NCBI GenBank assembly: GCA_021782055.1
Contig: JAJXVP010000049.1
Span: 1-15,169, forward strand
Origin: a bacterium
GTDB lineage: Bacteria > Spirochaetota > Spirochaetia > JABEVK01
Direction: 5' to 3'
DNA length: 15,169 nucleotides
The position numbers were made by a program, and so were the translations under genes. Below, piece after piece: positions 1 to 7,094 of the stretch. Numbering within the stretch: position 1 is the first letter of the stretch; each line of letters begins with the position of its first letter. The notes beneath the pieces are model-generated. The model saw only the letters and a program-made list of their open reading frames with translations. It was not told the origin of the DNA and did no database searches.

Positions 1-45
1 GTGTTGAAGCTCTTCCTGCATTTTTTTCAGAAATTCTTTGTCCAA
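1..45 (-). CDS. N-terminus of a DksA/TraR-like protein (partial)
   Basis: Only the first 15 codons are inside the window, running off its left edge. From a TTG start at 45-43 the frame reads MDKEFLKKMQEELQH. This charged, coiled-coil-like opening suits a DksA/TraR-type zinc-finger regulator of RNA polymerase, which begins with a helical hairpin. A GGAGAG ribosome binding site (50-55 on the plus strand as CTCTCC) lies 4 nt upstream of the TTG, which is why I chose this start; an in-frame TTG at 57-55 and the internal ATG at 21-19 have no such site. The divergent infA gene supports the call, because dksA next to infA is known in Borrelia and Treponema. The fragment is too short for domain proof, so the identity is inferred from context. 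Confidence 0.45.
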   Translation of the reverse strand, partial: MDKEFLKKMQEELQH

Positions 46-79
46 GTTTCTCTCCAAGGCGGGGATAAAAAACCTAGGT

Positions 80-117
80 AATTTGATCAAATTCGTTGAA
101 AAAGTCAACTGGTTGAC
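80..117. promoter_or_regulatory. two palindromes in the divergent dksA-like/infA promoter region
   Basis: A perfect 14-bp palindrome AATTTGATCAAATT occupies 80-93, and GTCAACTGGTTGAC (6-bp arms, 2-bp centre) occupies 104-117. Their centres are 24 bp apart. The second covers most of the infA -35 TTGACA (113-118) and a minus-strand -35-like TTGACT (108-103). The first overlaps the best available minus-strand -10-like sequence TCAAAT (86-81, 16-bp spacer). These could be operator half-sites for a dimeric regulator acting on both genes, or AT-rich coincidence. The palindromes are seen directly; the function is inference. Confidence 0.4.
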
Positions 118-142
118 AAGACCTTACCGTTCTCTCTATAGT
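113..142 (+). promoter_or_regulatory. sigma70-type promoter of infA
   Basis: A perfect -35 box TTGACA at 113-118 is followed by an 18-bp spacer and TATAGT at 137-142, a 5/6 match to the -10 consensus. The expected transcription start is about 148-150, while the infA ATG is at 153. The mRNA would therefore carry only about 3-5 nt before the start codon. No purine-rich Shine-Dalgarno lies between the -10 box and the ATG. Confidence 0.75.
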
Positions 143-152
143 AAAACAACTT

Positions 153-374
153 ATGGCTGAAAAAGAAGAAACGATAGAAGTCGAAGGTGTCGTTAAGGAA
201 TCCCTTCCCAACACGATGTTTCGTGTTGAAATCAAAAATGGACACATCATTCTTGCGCATTTGTCCGGAAAAATGAGAAAAAACTACATTCGCATTGTTC
301 CTGGCGACCATGTTAAAGTTGAATTATCCCCTTATGACCTTTCTCGGGGACGTATCATTTTCCGCGAACGCTAA
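153..374 (+). CDS. infA: translation initiation factor IF-1
   Basis: IF-1 binds the A site of the 30S subunit and acts with IF-2 and IF-3 in initiation. The 73-residue protein matches the family along its whole length as a single S1/OB-fold domain. It contains the near-invariant LPNTMFRVE (residues 18-26), [12 protein letters not shown] (37-48), [13 protein letters not shown] (50-62) and the RGRIIFR ending. The ATG at 153 gives the normal family N-terminus ([12 protein letters not shown]). No Shine-Dalgarno precedes it, and a strong promoter ends 10 nt upstream, so the message is probably leaderless. The gene is divergent from the dksA-like gene and converges with the Smr-domain gene (73-nt gap). 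A 14-bp direct repeat spans its stop codon. Confidence 0.97.
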   Translation: MAEKEETIEVEGVVKESLPNTMFRVEIKNGHIILAHLSGKMRKNYIRIVPGDHVKVELSPYDLSRGRIIFRER

Positions 375-397
375 CAGCTTCCTGCGAACGCTAACAG
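364..397. repeat. 14-bp direct repeat, 20-bp period, spanning the infA stop
   Basis: The sequence GCGAACGCTAACAG occurs at 364-377 and again at 384-397. The first copy encodes the last residues (Glu-Arg) and TAA stop of infA; the second lies just downstream in the short convergent gap. It looks like a small local tandem duplication. There is no hairpin with a T-run here, so it is not an evident terminator. Confidence 0.8.
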
Positions 398-447
398 AGC
401 CCCTCTCTTTTTCTAGATGCCCTCCAAAGTTACCTCAAAGCTTGTCG

Positions 448-852
448 CTAGCTTTTTGGTTTGAGTTTAATCCACGTCGCCCCCGTTCCCCCTAACCGGC
501 GTTCTGCGTCTCCATACTCTTGTACCCAAGGGGAGTGGCTAAGCTCGTCGCGGACAAGGTGAGGAATCACGCTTTCTTGGGGTGAATGTAAGCCTTTGCC
601 ATGAATAACCAATAGTCTCGTCAAATGCTCTTCGACGGCATCTTCAAGAAACTCCCGTAAGCGTTCTTGGGCTTCCCCTCGGTTTAGCCCATGCAAATCT
701 AGCTCTTCCTGAGCTTCAAAACCTTTTACGGTCCCTTTGCGGTAGAGCGGGACAGACGATTTTTTTTCGCCTTCGTCCTCGCTGTCTCGTCTGGTAGGGG
801 TAGAGAGGGGTTGATGACGTTCCCAAGTATCGAGGATCTTCCCAAAATCCAT
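448..852 (-). CDS. Smr-domain protein
   Basis: A 134-residue protein with a C-terminal Smr (small MutS-related) domain, a fold linked to nicking or cleavage of DNA or RNA. The LDLHG signature is at residues 51-55, the HGKG loop at 84-87, and the closing GGTGATWI strand at 121-128. Residues 1-45 are charged and low in complexity (EDEGEKKS) and resemble the linkers of stand-alone Smr proteins. The ATG at 852 has a GAGGAG ribosome binding site (862-867) 9 nt upstream. It is the last gene of the minus-strand run, 25 nt after batD, and faces infA. The domain call is firm, but the substrate is unknown; the link to the Bat genes may be only co-transcription. Confidence 0.85.
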   Translation of the reverse strand: MDFGKILDTWERHQPLSTPTRRDSEDEGEKKSSVPLYRKGTVKGFEAQEELDLHGLNRGEAQERLREFLEDAVEEHLTRLLVIHGKGLHSPQESVIPHLVRDELSHSPWVQEYGDAERRLGGTGATWIKLKPKS

Positions 853-877
853 GTTGAATCTCTCCTCTTATTGCCTT

Positions 878-2806
878 TTACTCTTGAATAGGTAAAAGAT
901 AATTGACCTTAAGCCACCCCTGCAGGCCATAACCCGTGGTAACAAGGGCAAAATGCCCCGACAGGCCTTGATACCGAACAACTGTCCCCTGTGGTACCGT
1001 TAACCAGTTTTCTGCCAAATCACTAGGAACCCTCCTCAGGGGAGCATCCCCGGTCCCTACTACGGCATCCCCAGGCGATCGTTCGGCTAAAGATACGACT
1101 GCTGTTACCCCAGACGCCGCAAAGACAAGAAACGCAACCGTCATGGGAACAATCCAGCTGACTTTGCCTGAACGACGATGCCAGGCCCATAAAAGGAACG
1201 CAAGATTCCATCCTAAAAGGGTTGCCAGCAGAAAAAAGTCGGTAGAAGGACCCTGCCACACTTGAAACTGGTCAGTCAGCTGGGCTTCTTTTTCTACCTC
1301 ACGAAGGGCAGTAAGGGCTTGTGGACCTTGATAGCCCAAGGCTAGTGCTCGACAAAAGGACCTGACAGCCAGGGCCGTTTCTTTGTGTTGCTTTTGTTCT
1401 AAACCTTGGTTGTACCAATAGCCCGGTTGATTTTCGGGGGCATGAACATCCGAGACCGCAGCACTCATAAAGAAGAATCCCAGAGGGAGTAACACAAGCA
1501 GTCCCGTTCCCTTGCTTTTACGCCCTCGAAAGGTCAACAGAAAAACTATCGGACCAGGAAGAAAACCTAGCCAAAACCAAAACTTGGTCTCGAGGTTCCA
1601 AGGTTTAACCTGCGCCCATTTCGTTTTAGAAAGAGGCGTTAGCACGATTAGTGGTTTAAGCGCAACTTTTCCTGAGTTGCTAAGGTTAAACGAATCTGTT
1701 TTGGCTTCCCACGTCCATACTTTGTCTAAGCTCGGTTGGTAAGAAACAAAAGGCGGAACTTGAACTGTATAGGTACCACTGTGATCAGCCACAAACTGCC
1801 ACGTAACGGTTAAATCCCCCTGATAGCCGCCCGTCGTAGGGCGGTAGCCGGAAGTTTCTTGTTTGCTGAGCAAACGGAGTCCCTGAGCCGTAACATCCGG
1901 AAGGACAAGATAGGGGAAATTGCCCCTACCACGAACCACTTGCGTGACGTTAACTTGACCAGGATTTTGAGGCGAACGTTCTATTCTTGCTTCATACGAA
2001 AAATCGCCAATAGCCCTGGTCGTTACCGTGGAAGGAATTGCTTGAATCGTCAAGCTCAGCGGCGAGGTTGTTCGAACCAAGCCATTGACGTTAACGGTGA
2101 CAGCAGGAAGAGTTACGGTTCCGATCTGGGTGGGGATCATCATCCATCCCGACCACGGCAAAGTCAGGATACGATCATCGCCGATTGCAGTTACTTCAAT
2201 ATCCCCAATATTGGCGGCTTTTTCCCAGAGGGTGTTCGCAGGAGCAGAAACATCAAGCTCAGCCGGCTGAATAAGCGTCTCTAAGTTCTTCACTTGCAGA
2301 ATGACAGGGATGCCTTCGCCCATATAGTACGGTCCAGGAGGAACAGACCAACCAACTTGAAGAGGAAAGCGATTTTGAGCTTCGTCACGAGCCAAAAGGT
2401 AGAGAGTTTTGGGTGAAACCAAAAGAGATTGCTGGCCATAACTCACGGTAAAAGGACCTAGCGTCACGATTCCGGTTTTCACAACCCGAAAACTCAACGT
2501 TAATTTGGTTCCTTTGGTTACCTGCCCCGAGCTATTTTCCCAGGACGTTTCTCGAACAAAAGGTCCGCTGGTTAATTCCAACTCCGGTGGATACGTCACA
2601 GGGGCTAGCTTGAGCTGTAAAGGGTCGGGAGTATCTGCCAAAATATTGACATTAAACCTTTGTCCAACCACAAACCGGTCGTTATCCAGACTGAGCTTTG
2701 CCTCCAGCGCTGCTAGCGGTGACGGGTTAAGTACTGTTACCAGTCCGAAAAGGCTTACCAGTCCGAAGACGAGGGCGAGCTTTTTTGCGTGTTGTTGCTT
2801 TTCCAT
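878..2806 (-). CDS. batD: BatD-family protein with TPR-like and C-terminal SH3-like domains
   Basis: A 642-residue envelope protein. Residues 1-34 form a signal/anchor segment, and about 35-395 are beta-rich repeats typical of BatD. Four membrane helices are predicted near 407-425, 434-452, 522-541 and 550-572. Short Arg/Lys-rich stretches (RGRKSKG 427-433 and HRRSGK 543-548) fit cytoplasmic turns, so the TPR-like segment (about 463-508, NQGLEQKQHKETALAVRSF...) and the SH3-like tail (about 580-640, GTVVRYQGLSGHFALVTT then GWL) should face the periplasm. The TPR plus SH3 part resembles separate BatE proteins, suggesting a BatD-BatE fusion. The ATG at 2806 has AAGGAA (2811-2816) 4 nt upstream and lies inside the batC 3' end (52-nt overlap). 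BatD is thought to work with the VWA proteins BatA and BatB; its biochemical role is unknown. Confidence 0.85.
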   Translation of the reverse strand: MEKQQHAKKLALVFGLVSLFGLVTVLNPSPLAALEAKLSLDNDRFVVGQRFNVNILADTPDPLQLKLAPVTYPPELELTSGPFVRETSWENSSGQVTKGTKLTLSFRVVKTGIVTLGPFTVSYGQQSLLVSPKTLYLLARDEAQNRFPLQVGWSVPPGPYYMGEGIPVILQVKNLETLIQPAELDVSAPANTLWEKAANIGDIEVTAIGDDRILTLPWSGWMMIPTQIGTVTLPAVTVNVNGLVRTTSPLSLTIQAIPSTVTTRAIGDFSYEARIERSPQNPGQVNVTQVVRGRGNFPYLVLPDVTAQGLRLLSKQETSGYRPTTGGYQGDLTVTWQFVADHSGTYTVQVPPFVSYQPSLDKVWTWEAKTDSFNLSNSGKVALKPLIVLTPLSKTKWAQVKPWNLETKFWFWLGFLPGPIVFLLTFRGRKSKGTGLLVLLPLGFFFMSAAVSDVHAPENQPGYWYNQGLEQKQHKETALAVRSFCRALALGYQGPQALTALREVEKEAQLTDQFQVWQGPSTDFFLLATLLGWNLAFLLWAWHRRSGKVSWIVPMTVAFLVFAASGVTAVVSLAERSPGDAVVGTGDAPLRRVPSDLAENWLTVPQGTVVRYQGLSGHFALVTTGYGLQGWLKVNYLLPIQE

Positions 2807-3336
2807 CGGTTTCCTTCCAAGCGCTGGACATAATCAAGAAGCGCCTTGGTCTGTGTCGTCGGGGTGGTAGGCACGGCGGAAATCACTGGCGCCGGTGCAT
2901 TAGCAAAGGATTGAATTTTTAACAGGCACAGCTCCAGGTTATGTTTGGCCTCAAAATTGGCAGGTTTGAGCAACAAAGCCTGTTGAAAACTGTGATAAGC
3001 TTCTTTGTACAAACCCTTTTGGTACAATAGATCCCCTTTATTAAAGGCCAAACGAAAGAGCAGTTCCTCGGGGGCTTTTCGGTCAACCTTGTTCCAAACC
3101 GCCAAGGCCGAATTGGCTTCACCTAAAGCGTTGTAAACGTTACCCAAGTTATAATTGACCCAGGGACCAAAGCGGTCTTTTTGGGTAACTTGAAGGTACC
3201 TTAAGCTAGCTAACGGGTAGTTGCCCCGCTGAAACTCATAATTTCCCGATAGAATAGCAAGTCCATCTGAGGCATCGGAACAACCGGTTAAGACAGCGCC
3301 GAGGGCTAAGCCCACAAGAATTCGAAGGATTTTCAA
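2755..3336 (-). CDS. batC: BatC-like TPR lipoprotein
   Basis: With a TTG start at 3336 the product is 193 residues. It begins MKILRILVGLALGAVLTGC, a classic lipoprotein signal whose lipobox LTGC places the lipidated Cys at residue 19. TPR-like repeats follow at about residues 25-125 (NYEFQRGNYPLASLRYLQV, NLGNVYNALGEANSALAVW, NKGDLLYQKGLYKEAYHSF, then ALLLKPANFEAKHNLEL). The tail is Thr/Pro/Ser-rich and shares 52 nt with batD. The frame stays open upstream to an ATG at 3435, but that would overlap batB by 103 nt and bury the signal peptide. The TTG instead overlaps the batB stop as TTGA and has GGAGG (3345-3349) 8 nt upstream. It is likely a periplasmic scaffold of the Bat complex. Confidence 0.82.
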   Translation of the reverse strand: MKILRILVGLALGAVLTGCSDASDGLAILSGNYEFQRGNYPLASLRYLQVTQKDRFGPWVNYNLGNVYNALGEANSALAVWNKVDRKAPEELLFRLAFNKGDLLYQKGLYKEAYHSFQQALLLKPANFEAKHNLELCLLKIQSFANAPAPVISAVPTTPTTQTKALLDYVQRLEGNRWKSNNTQKSSPSSSDW

Positions 3337-4319
3337 AGAATTTTCCTCCAGGGCAACGCCCAAAGGAGTACAACACCTGTTAGACATAGCAATGCCACCA
3401 TTAAAAACAGACGGTACTGCGGAGCAGGTTCCCACTGGACACCCCCACGCACAGCAGGGTTTTCTAGGCTCGTCAACCGGCTTTGTAAATCGTCTAGACG
3501 GTCACGGTCGGCTCCAAAGTAATACGTTCCGCCAGTTTCAGAAGCAATTTCACGCAACAAGTCAGGGTTCAACTTGGTAATCACGGTAAACCCAAAGTCA
3601 TCCACTAAAACACCTTGACCTTGACGAATTGTCGAGCCCTTACGGGTTCCTAAGCCAAAGGCAAAGACTTCAACCCCTCGTGACGCCAAGGTTCGAGCAG
3701 CAGAAACAGCATCACCATCGCGAGCTTCGCCATCAGTGAACAAGATCACGGCTTTATGGTGATCGTCAGGCGACTGTAACGAACGGTACCCCTCTAACAA
3801 CCCTGCGGCAAGGTTACTACCTACTCCAGGGGCTACCGTAGGGCCCAAATCATTGAGCCAATTTTCTAAATCATCCGTATCCATCGTCAGCGGGGTCAAA
3901 ATACGAGCTCTACCTTTAAACGCCACTAACGAGAAGCGAGTTTGCGGGAAAGTCCGCAAAATAAACCTTGCCGCTTCTACGCCCTCGGCCAAACGGTCAG
4001 GTTTGACATCGGTCGCAGTCATACTCCATGAAACGTCAAAAACCAAAGCGATATCTAAACCATTTTCATGTTCAGGAACGGAGTGTTCGCCCCAAGAGGG
4101 GCCAGACCAGGCAAAAACCAAAGCAACAAGAGCAACGACAAGAAAAAGGCCTGCAAAAAAGCTCTTAACAAAGTAGATACCCGCCAGCCTGTGCTGCCGC
4201 CATTCCCCGCCTAAACGCAGCAACTCTTTTCGCCCTCGCCGGAACGAAACACCCAAGATGACCAACACCACGGGAAGAATGCAAAGAGTCCACAAGACTT
4301 CAGGTCGAGCGAAAATCAC
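3333..4319 (-). CDS. batB: BatB, membrane-anchored VWA-domain protein
   Basis: A 328-residue aerotolerance-type protein. Two N-terminal membrane helices (about 8-25 and 50-70) are followed by a periplasmic von Willebrand A domain and a C-terminal helix (about 303-321). The metal-ion-dependent adhesion site is complete: DVSWS at 95-99, a Ser at 168 (GVGSNLA) where many VWA domains have Thr, and Asp196 in FTDGEARDG. The start is GTG at 4319, overlapping the batA stop as GTGA, with GGAGG at 4324-4328 only 4 nt upstream, which fixes the start and implies translational coupling. It is paired with BatA and followed by the TPR protein BatC, the usual order. The Borrelia homologue region encodes a VWA surface/adhesin-type protein (from memory, BB0172), so an adhesive role is possible but not shown here. 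Confidence 0.9.
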   Translation of the reverse strand: MIFARPEVLWTLCILPVVLVILGVSFRRGRKELLRLGGEWRQHRLAGIYFVKSFFAGLFLVVALVALVFAWSGPSWGEHSVPEHENGLDIALVFDVSWSMTATDVKPDRLAEGVEAARFILRTFPQTRFSLVAFKGRARILTPLTMDTDDLENWLNDLGPTVAPGVGSNLAAGLLEGYRSLQSPDDHHKAVILFTDGEARDGDAVSAARTLASRGVEVFAFGLGTRKGSTIRQGQGVLVDDFGFTVITKLNPDLLREIASETGGTYYFGADRDRLDDLQSRLTSLENPAVRGGVQWEPAPQYRLFLMVALLCLTGVVLLWALPWRKIL

Positions 4320-5320
4320 ATGACCTCCTTCAGAACGAGCTTGCGGACAAAAAACGAAAACAGGAGCAACCCGACGGCACCAAGAACAAAATAGGCGTAC
4401 AACTGATCGTTCACTACCTGAATTTGAATTTTTCGCGAAGACGTTTCTCGTGAGTCGATGGATTGAAAAATCGAATCTAAACTCCCCGGAGACGAGGCTG
4501 AAAAGTATTGTCCCCAGGGAGGAATGGCCAAACTCCGAAGAAAGTTTTCATGAAAACCCCCTTCGAGAGTTCCACTGTAGGTTAAACCGGTTCGAGGATC
4601 TCGGACCTCTAAGGGAACTGTGTCGGGAGTACCAATTCCGACCAAATACAGCCGAATGCCCAGAGAGTGAGCCAATTCGGCGGCCGTTCCTGGCTGAATT
4701 TCACCGGCATTGTTGTCACCGTCAGTGAGCACCACAATCATCTTGTTTTTTCCGGGTGCCTTTTCTAGGTGCAGAGCGGCAACAGCAATGCCCATTCCTA
4801 AGGCTGTTCCGTCGCCTAAACCCATGACCCTCGCGCGATCAAGACCTTCGTGAAGAAACGTCCGGTAATCGGTAGTCAGAGGCACGCTCAACAAGGCTTC
4901 AGAGCCAAAAAGCACAAGTCCAATTTCATCATTTTGACGCCCATGGACAAAGCGTGTGATGACAGCTTTAGCTGCGTCAAAGCGACTTTGAGGCGGAAAA
5001 TCCTGCGCAGCCATACTGGGCGATTCATCAAGCACAATCATGATATCGGAACCGTCGTTCAAATACAGCTTTTTTTGATGAGTAATGATGGGGCCAGCCA
5101 GTGCCAAAACCACTGCGACCCAGGCCAACCAAAAGGTCAAATGGGACAAGGCATTAGAAAAGCTAAGCACGGGTTGAAACGAAGTTAGCTTGGCCCCTTT
5201 CCAAAGGCCTAGGGGTAACGAAATTCTCCCCCCTCTTGCTCGCCAAAAATGCCGCAACCCCACGAAAAACGGTAAAAATAGTAACAGAACTAGGTATCCG
5301 GGAGCTTCAAAGGTCCACAT
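4316..5320 (-). CDS. batA: BatA, membrane-anchored VWA-domain protein
   Basis: A 334-residue protein with helices at about 6-23 and 58-78, a VWA domain at about 92-290 and a C-terminal helix at about 308-326. The MIDAS motif is complete: DESPS at 98-102, Thr172 in GDGTALG, and Asp200 in LTDGDNNAG. The first helices and the LALAGP turn (72-77) match the N-terminal BatA domain of aerotolerance regulators. The ATG at 5320 overlaps the upstream DUF4381-like gene by 14 nt and has a G-rich ribosome binding site (GGAGGGG) a few nt upstream. BatA and BatB are thought to form a complex, with MoxR acting as a cytoplasmic chaperone-like ATPase. The position in the operon supports that role; the client or ligand is unknown. 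Confidence 0.9.
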   Translation of the reverse strand: MWTFEAPGYLVLLLFLPFFVGLRHFWRARGGRISLPLGLWKGAKLTSFQPVLSFSNALSHLTFWLAWVAVVLALAGPIITHQKKLYLNDGSDIMIVLDESPSMAAQDFPPQSRFDAAKAVITRFVHGRQNDEIGLVLFGSEALLSVPLTTDYRTFLHEGLDRARVMGLGDGTALGMGIAVAALHLEKAPGKNKMIVVLTDGDNNAGEIQPGTAAELAHSLGIRLYLVGIGTPDTVPLEVRDPRTGLTYSGTLEGGFHENFLRSLAIPPWGQYFSASSPGSLDSIFQSIDSRETSSRKIQIQVVNDQLYAYFVLGAVGLLLFSFFVRKLVLKEVM

Positions 5321-6215
5321 TCCACCCCTCCCCCGATTCCAGTAAAGCTACTTGGGCTTTAACAGCGGCAATATCCTCGTAGCGTTCGGCTAAGGCCGGT
5401 TGACGACTGTCAAAGCGCACGACATCTGCCCGATGGACCAAACGAATCCATTCGGCAGACCAAGCAGAAGGAAGAAGCCTCAGCATTTCGGATAAATCGA
5501 GTGGCGTTGCTGCCATCATAGGTTTTTTTAAACGGTCCGTCAGATAACGGCGAACTAATAACGAAAACTCTGTATAAAACTCAGGGCCTGGGAGCTGGCC
5601 TGCTTTCAAGCTCAACTTTTTTAAGCCTTTTTCTAGGCGATGAAAAGGTTTTTTTCGTGAGGTCCGTGTTTTTAGACCTCCGCAAAGGGAGCTGATGGGG
5701 CGAAAAAGCTTCCACACAACAAAGGGTAAAACCAAAACAAGAAAGAGGCCCAATTCAAGGTATAAGTCGGTTTGAGGCAAAGCTAACGGGGGCTGAGGAG
5801 GGGCTAAGTCCCCGGGGTTCTGCGGATTAAGCACACTTGCTGTATGAATTCGGATTCCCGACAATACCACGTCACCCAAAGGAAGCGGTGGCAAAGTCTT
5901 GCTACCGGGGGCAAAAGGAATGAACTTAACCGTAACGCGAACTAAGGCACCTTCGGGGTGTGCGTTCACCCCAAGAATTTTTAGCCACGGTTGACTTGGC
6001 AGCTCTCGGCTGGCAATGATTTGCACTCCCGTCTTTGGTAAAAGTGATAAGCGCAGTTCCACATGGTCACCGACGGTATACTGCGGAGGAACAAACACCT
6101 CATCGGCAATCGCATACTTATCAGAGCCTGCAGGGTGCGAAGTCTCGCCAGCGGGGCTCTGAGCAAATAGCGGGTATCCGAACCAGAGGAGGATAACAAA
6201 ACCTAGCCACTTCAC
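5307..6215 (-). CDS. DUF4381-like membrane protein of the bat operon
   Basis: A 302-residue protein with a signal peptide (MKWLGFVILLWFGYPLFAQ, residues 1-19), a periplasmic beta-rich domain (about 35-125), a Pro-rich linker, one membrane helix at about 151-169 and a basic cytoplasmic tail. The tail holds a helical block (about 187-290: FYTEFSLLVRRYLTDRL ... AERYEDIAAVKAQV) that resembles the C-terminus of DUF4381 proteins found between DUF58 and VWA genes in MoxR clusters. The start is GTG at 6215, overlapping the stop of the DUF58 gene as GTGA, so translation is probably coupled. The DUF4381 assignment comes from the context and the TM-plus-helical-tail pattern; the function is unknown. It may link the cytoplasmic MoxR/DUF58 pair to BatA/BatB. 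Confidence 0.72.
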   Translation of the reverse strand: MKWLGFVILLWFGYPLFAQSPAGETSHPAGSDKYAIADEVFVPPQYTVGDHVELRLSLLPKTGVQIIASRELPSQPWLKILGVNAHPEGALVRVTVKFIPFAPGSKTLPPLPLGDVVLSGIRIHTASVLNPQNPGDLAPPQPPLALPQTDLYLELGLFLVLVLPFVVWKLFRPISSLCGGLKTRTSRKKPFHRLEKGLKKLSLKAGQLPGPEFYTEFSLLVRRYLTDRLKKPMMAATPLDLSEMLRLLPSAWSAEWIRLVHRADVVRFDSRQPALAERYEDIAAVKAQVALLESGEGWNVDL

Positions 6216-7087
6216 TTTTTGCGTTCCCGTTTTGTAAAATATTGCAACAACTTGGCCCCTGGGTCGTCTTCAGTACTGACTTCAAGAATATGCACCCCTC
6301 GGAGTAAACACTCTCGCTTCCAATACAAGCGATGGAGTGCCCAAAAGTCATGATAGTCCTTGCGAAATTTTGGCGACTGGCCATAGGCCTGAACACTGCG
6401 TCCAGTTTCGGGGTCCACTAGCTCCACCAGCCCCCCTTCGGGAAATTCTGAATCCACGGCGTCAAAGACCCTAATGGCAATCACATCATGCCGGCGGGAC
6501 AGCAACGAGAGGTTCTTCCAGAACCCCGTTGTTTTAAAGTCAGAAAGGATTACCACAATTCCTCGTCTCGTCATCGCTTCTTGGGCGCTTCGAAGTGCTA
6601 AGGCAAGATCAGAACCTTTGCCTTGCGATCGCAACGCCAAGCAATCATGAACCAACGACAATGCGTGTGTTTTTCCTTTTCGAGGCCGAACCCAATGCTC
6701 AATTTTGTCAGAAAAAAAGACTGCGCCCACCCGATCTTCGGAGGCCACTGCAGCAAAAACCAAATTAGCGAAGAGAATATTCACCACTTCTCGCTTGTTG
6801 AGGAGCGAAGCACCTGAGTCAAGGGAGGGTGAGACGTCAACCAGAATTTGCAGACTTAACTCTCGTTCTTCACGAAACTTTTTGGTAAACGGACTACCTA
6901 AGCGCGATGACACATTCCAGTCGATGAACCTGGCATCATCGTGGGGATCATATTCCCGGACTTCGTCAAATTCGAGGCCTGGCCCACGAAAAACCGAACG
7001 GTAGTTTCCTGAGTACAAGCCCTCAACCAAACGCGTAGCCGAAAGACGGAGCTGGCGAACTTTGCTGTAAAAGTCTTGAACTTCCAT
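6212..7087 (-). CDS. DUF58 (VWA-like) protein
   Basis: A 291-residue soluble protein with the DUF58 signature FRGPGLEFDEVREYDPHDD at residues 33-51, followed by ARFIDWNVSSR (52-62). A VWA-like half follows, with DVSPS at 84-88, Ser159 (GKGSDLAL) and Asp183 (LSDF), so a metal site is possible. No signal peptide or membrane helix is seen, so it should be cytoplasmic. It starts 7 nt after moxR with GAAGG 2 nt before the ATG; the short spacing suggests help from coupling. MoxR plus DUF58 is the core pair of most MoxR clusters, where the VWA-like partner is thought to be an adaptor or client of the ATPase. Confidence 0.92.
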   Translation of the reverse strand: MEVQDFYSKVRQLRLSATRLVEGLYSGNYRSVFRGPGLEFDEVREYDPHDDARFIDWNVSSRLGSPFTKKFREERELSLQILVDVSPSLDSGASLLNKREVVNILFANLVFAAVASEDRVGAVFFSDKIEHWVRPRKGKTHALSLVHDCLALRSQGKGSDLALALRSAQEAMTRRGIVVILSDFKTTGFWKNLSLLSRRHDVIAIRVFDAVDSEFPEGGLVELVDPETGRSVQAYGQSPKFRKDYHDFWALHRLYWKRECLLRGVHILEVSTEDDPGAKLLQYFTKRERKK

Positions 7088-7094
7088 GGCCTTC

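Noticed and set aside
437..455. Possible bidirectional terminator between infA and the Smr gene (AAAGC ... GCTTTTT)
   Set aside because: The stem is only 5 bp with a 9-nt loop and reaches into the Smr coding end; too weak to call.
1859..2284. 141-codon plus-strand open frame opposite batD
   Set aside because: The antisense shadow of batD is Arg-rich and without any domain pattern; no start signals were seen.
3337..3435. Upstream extension of batC to an ATG at 3435
   Set aside because: It would overlap batB by 103 nt and place 33 residues before a clear lipoprotein signal; the TTG at 3336 has a well-spaced GGAGG.
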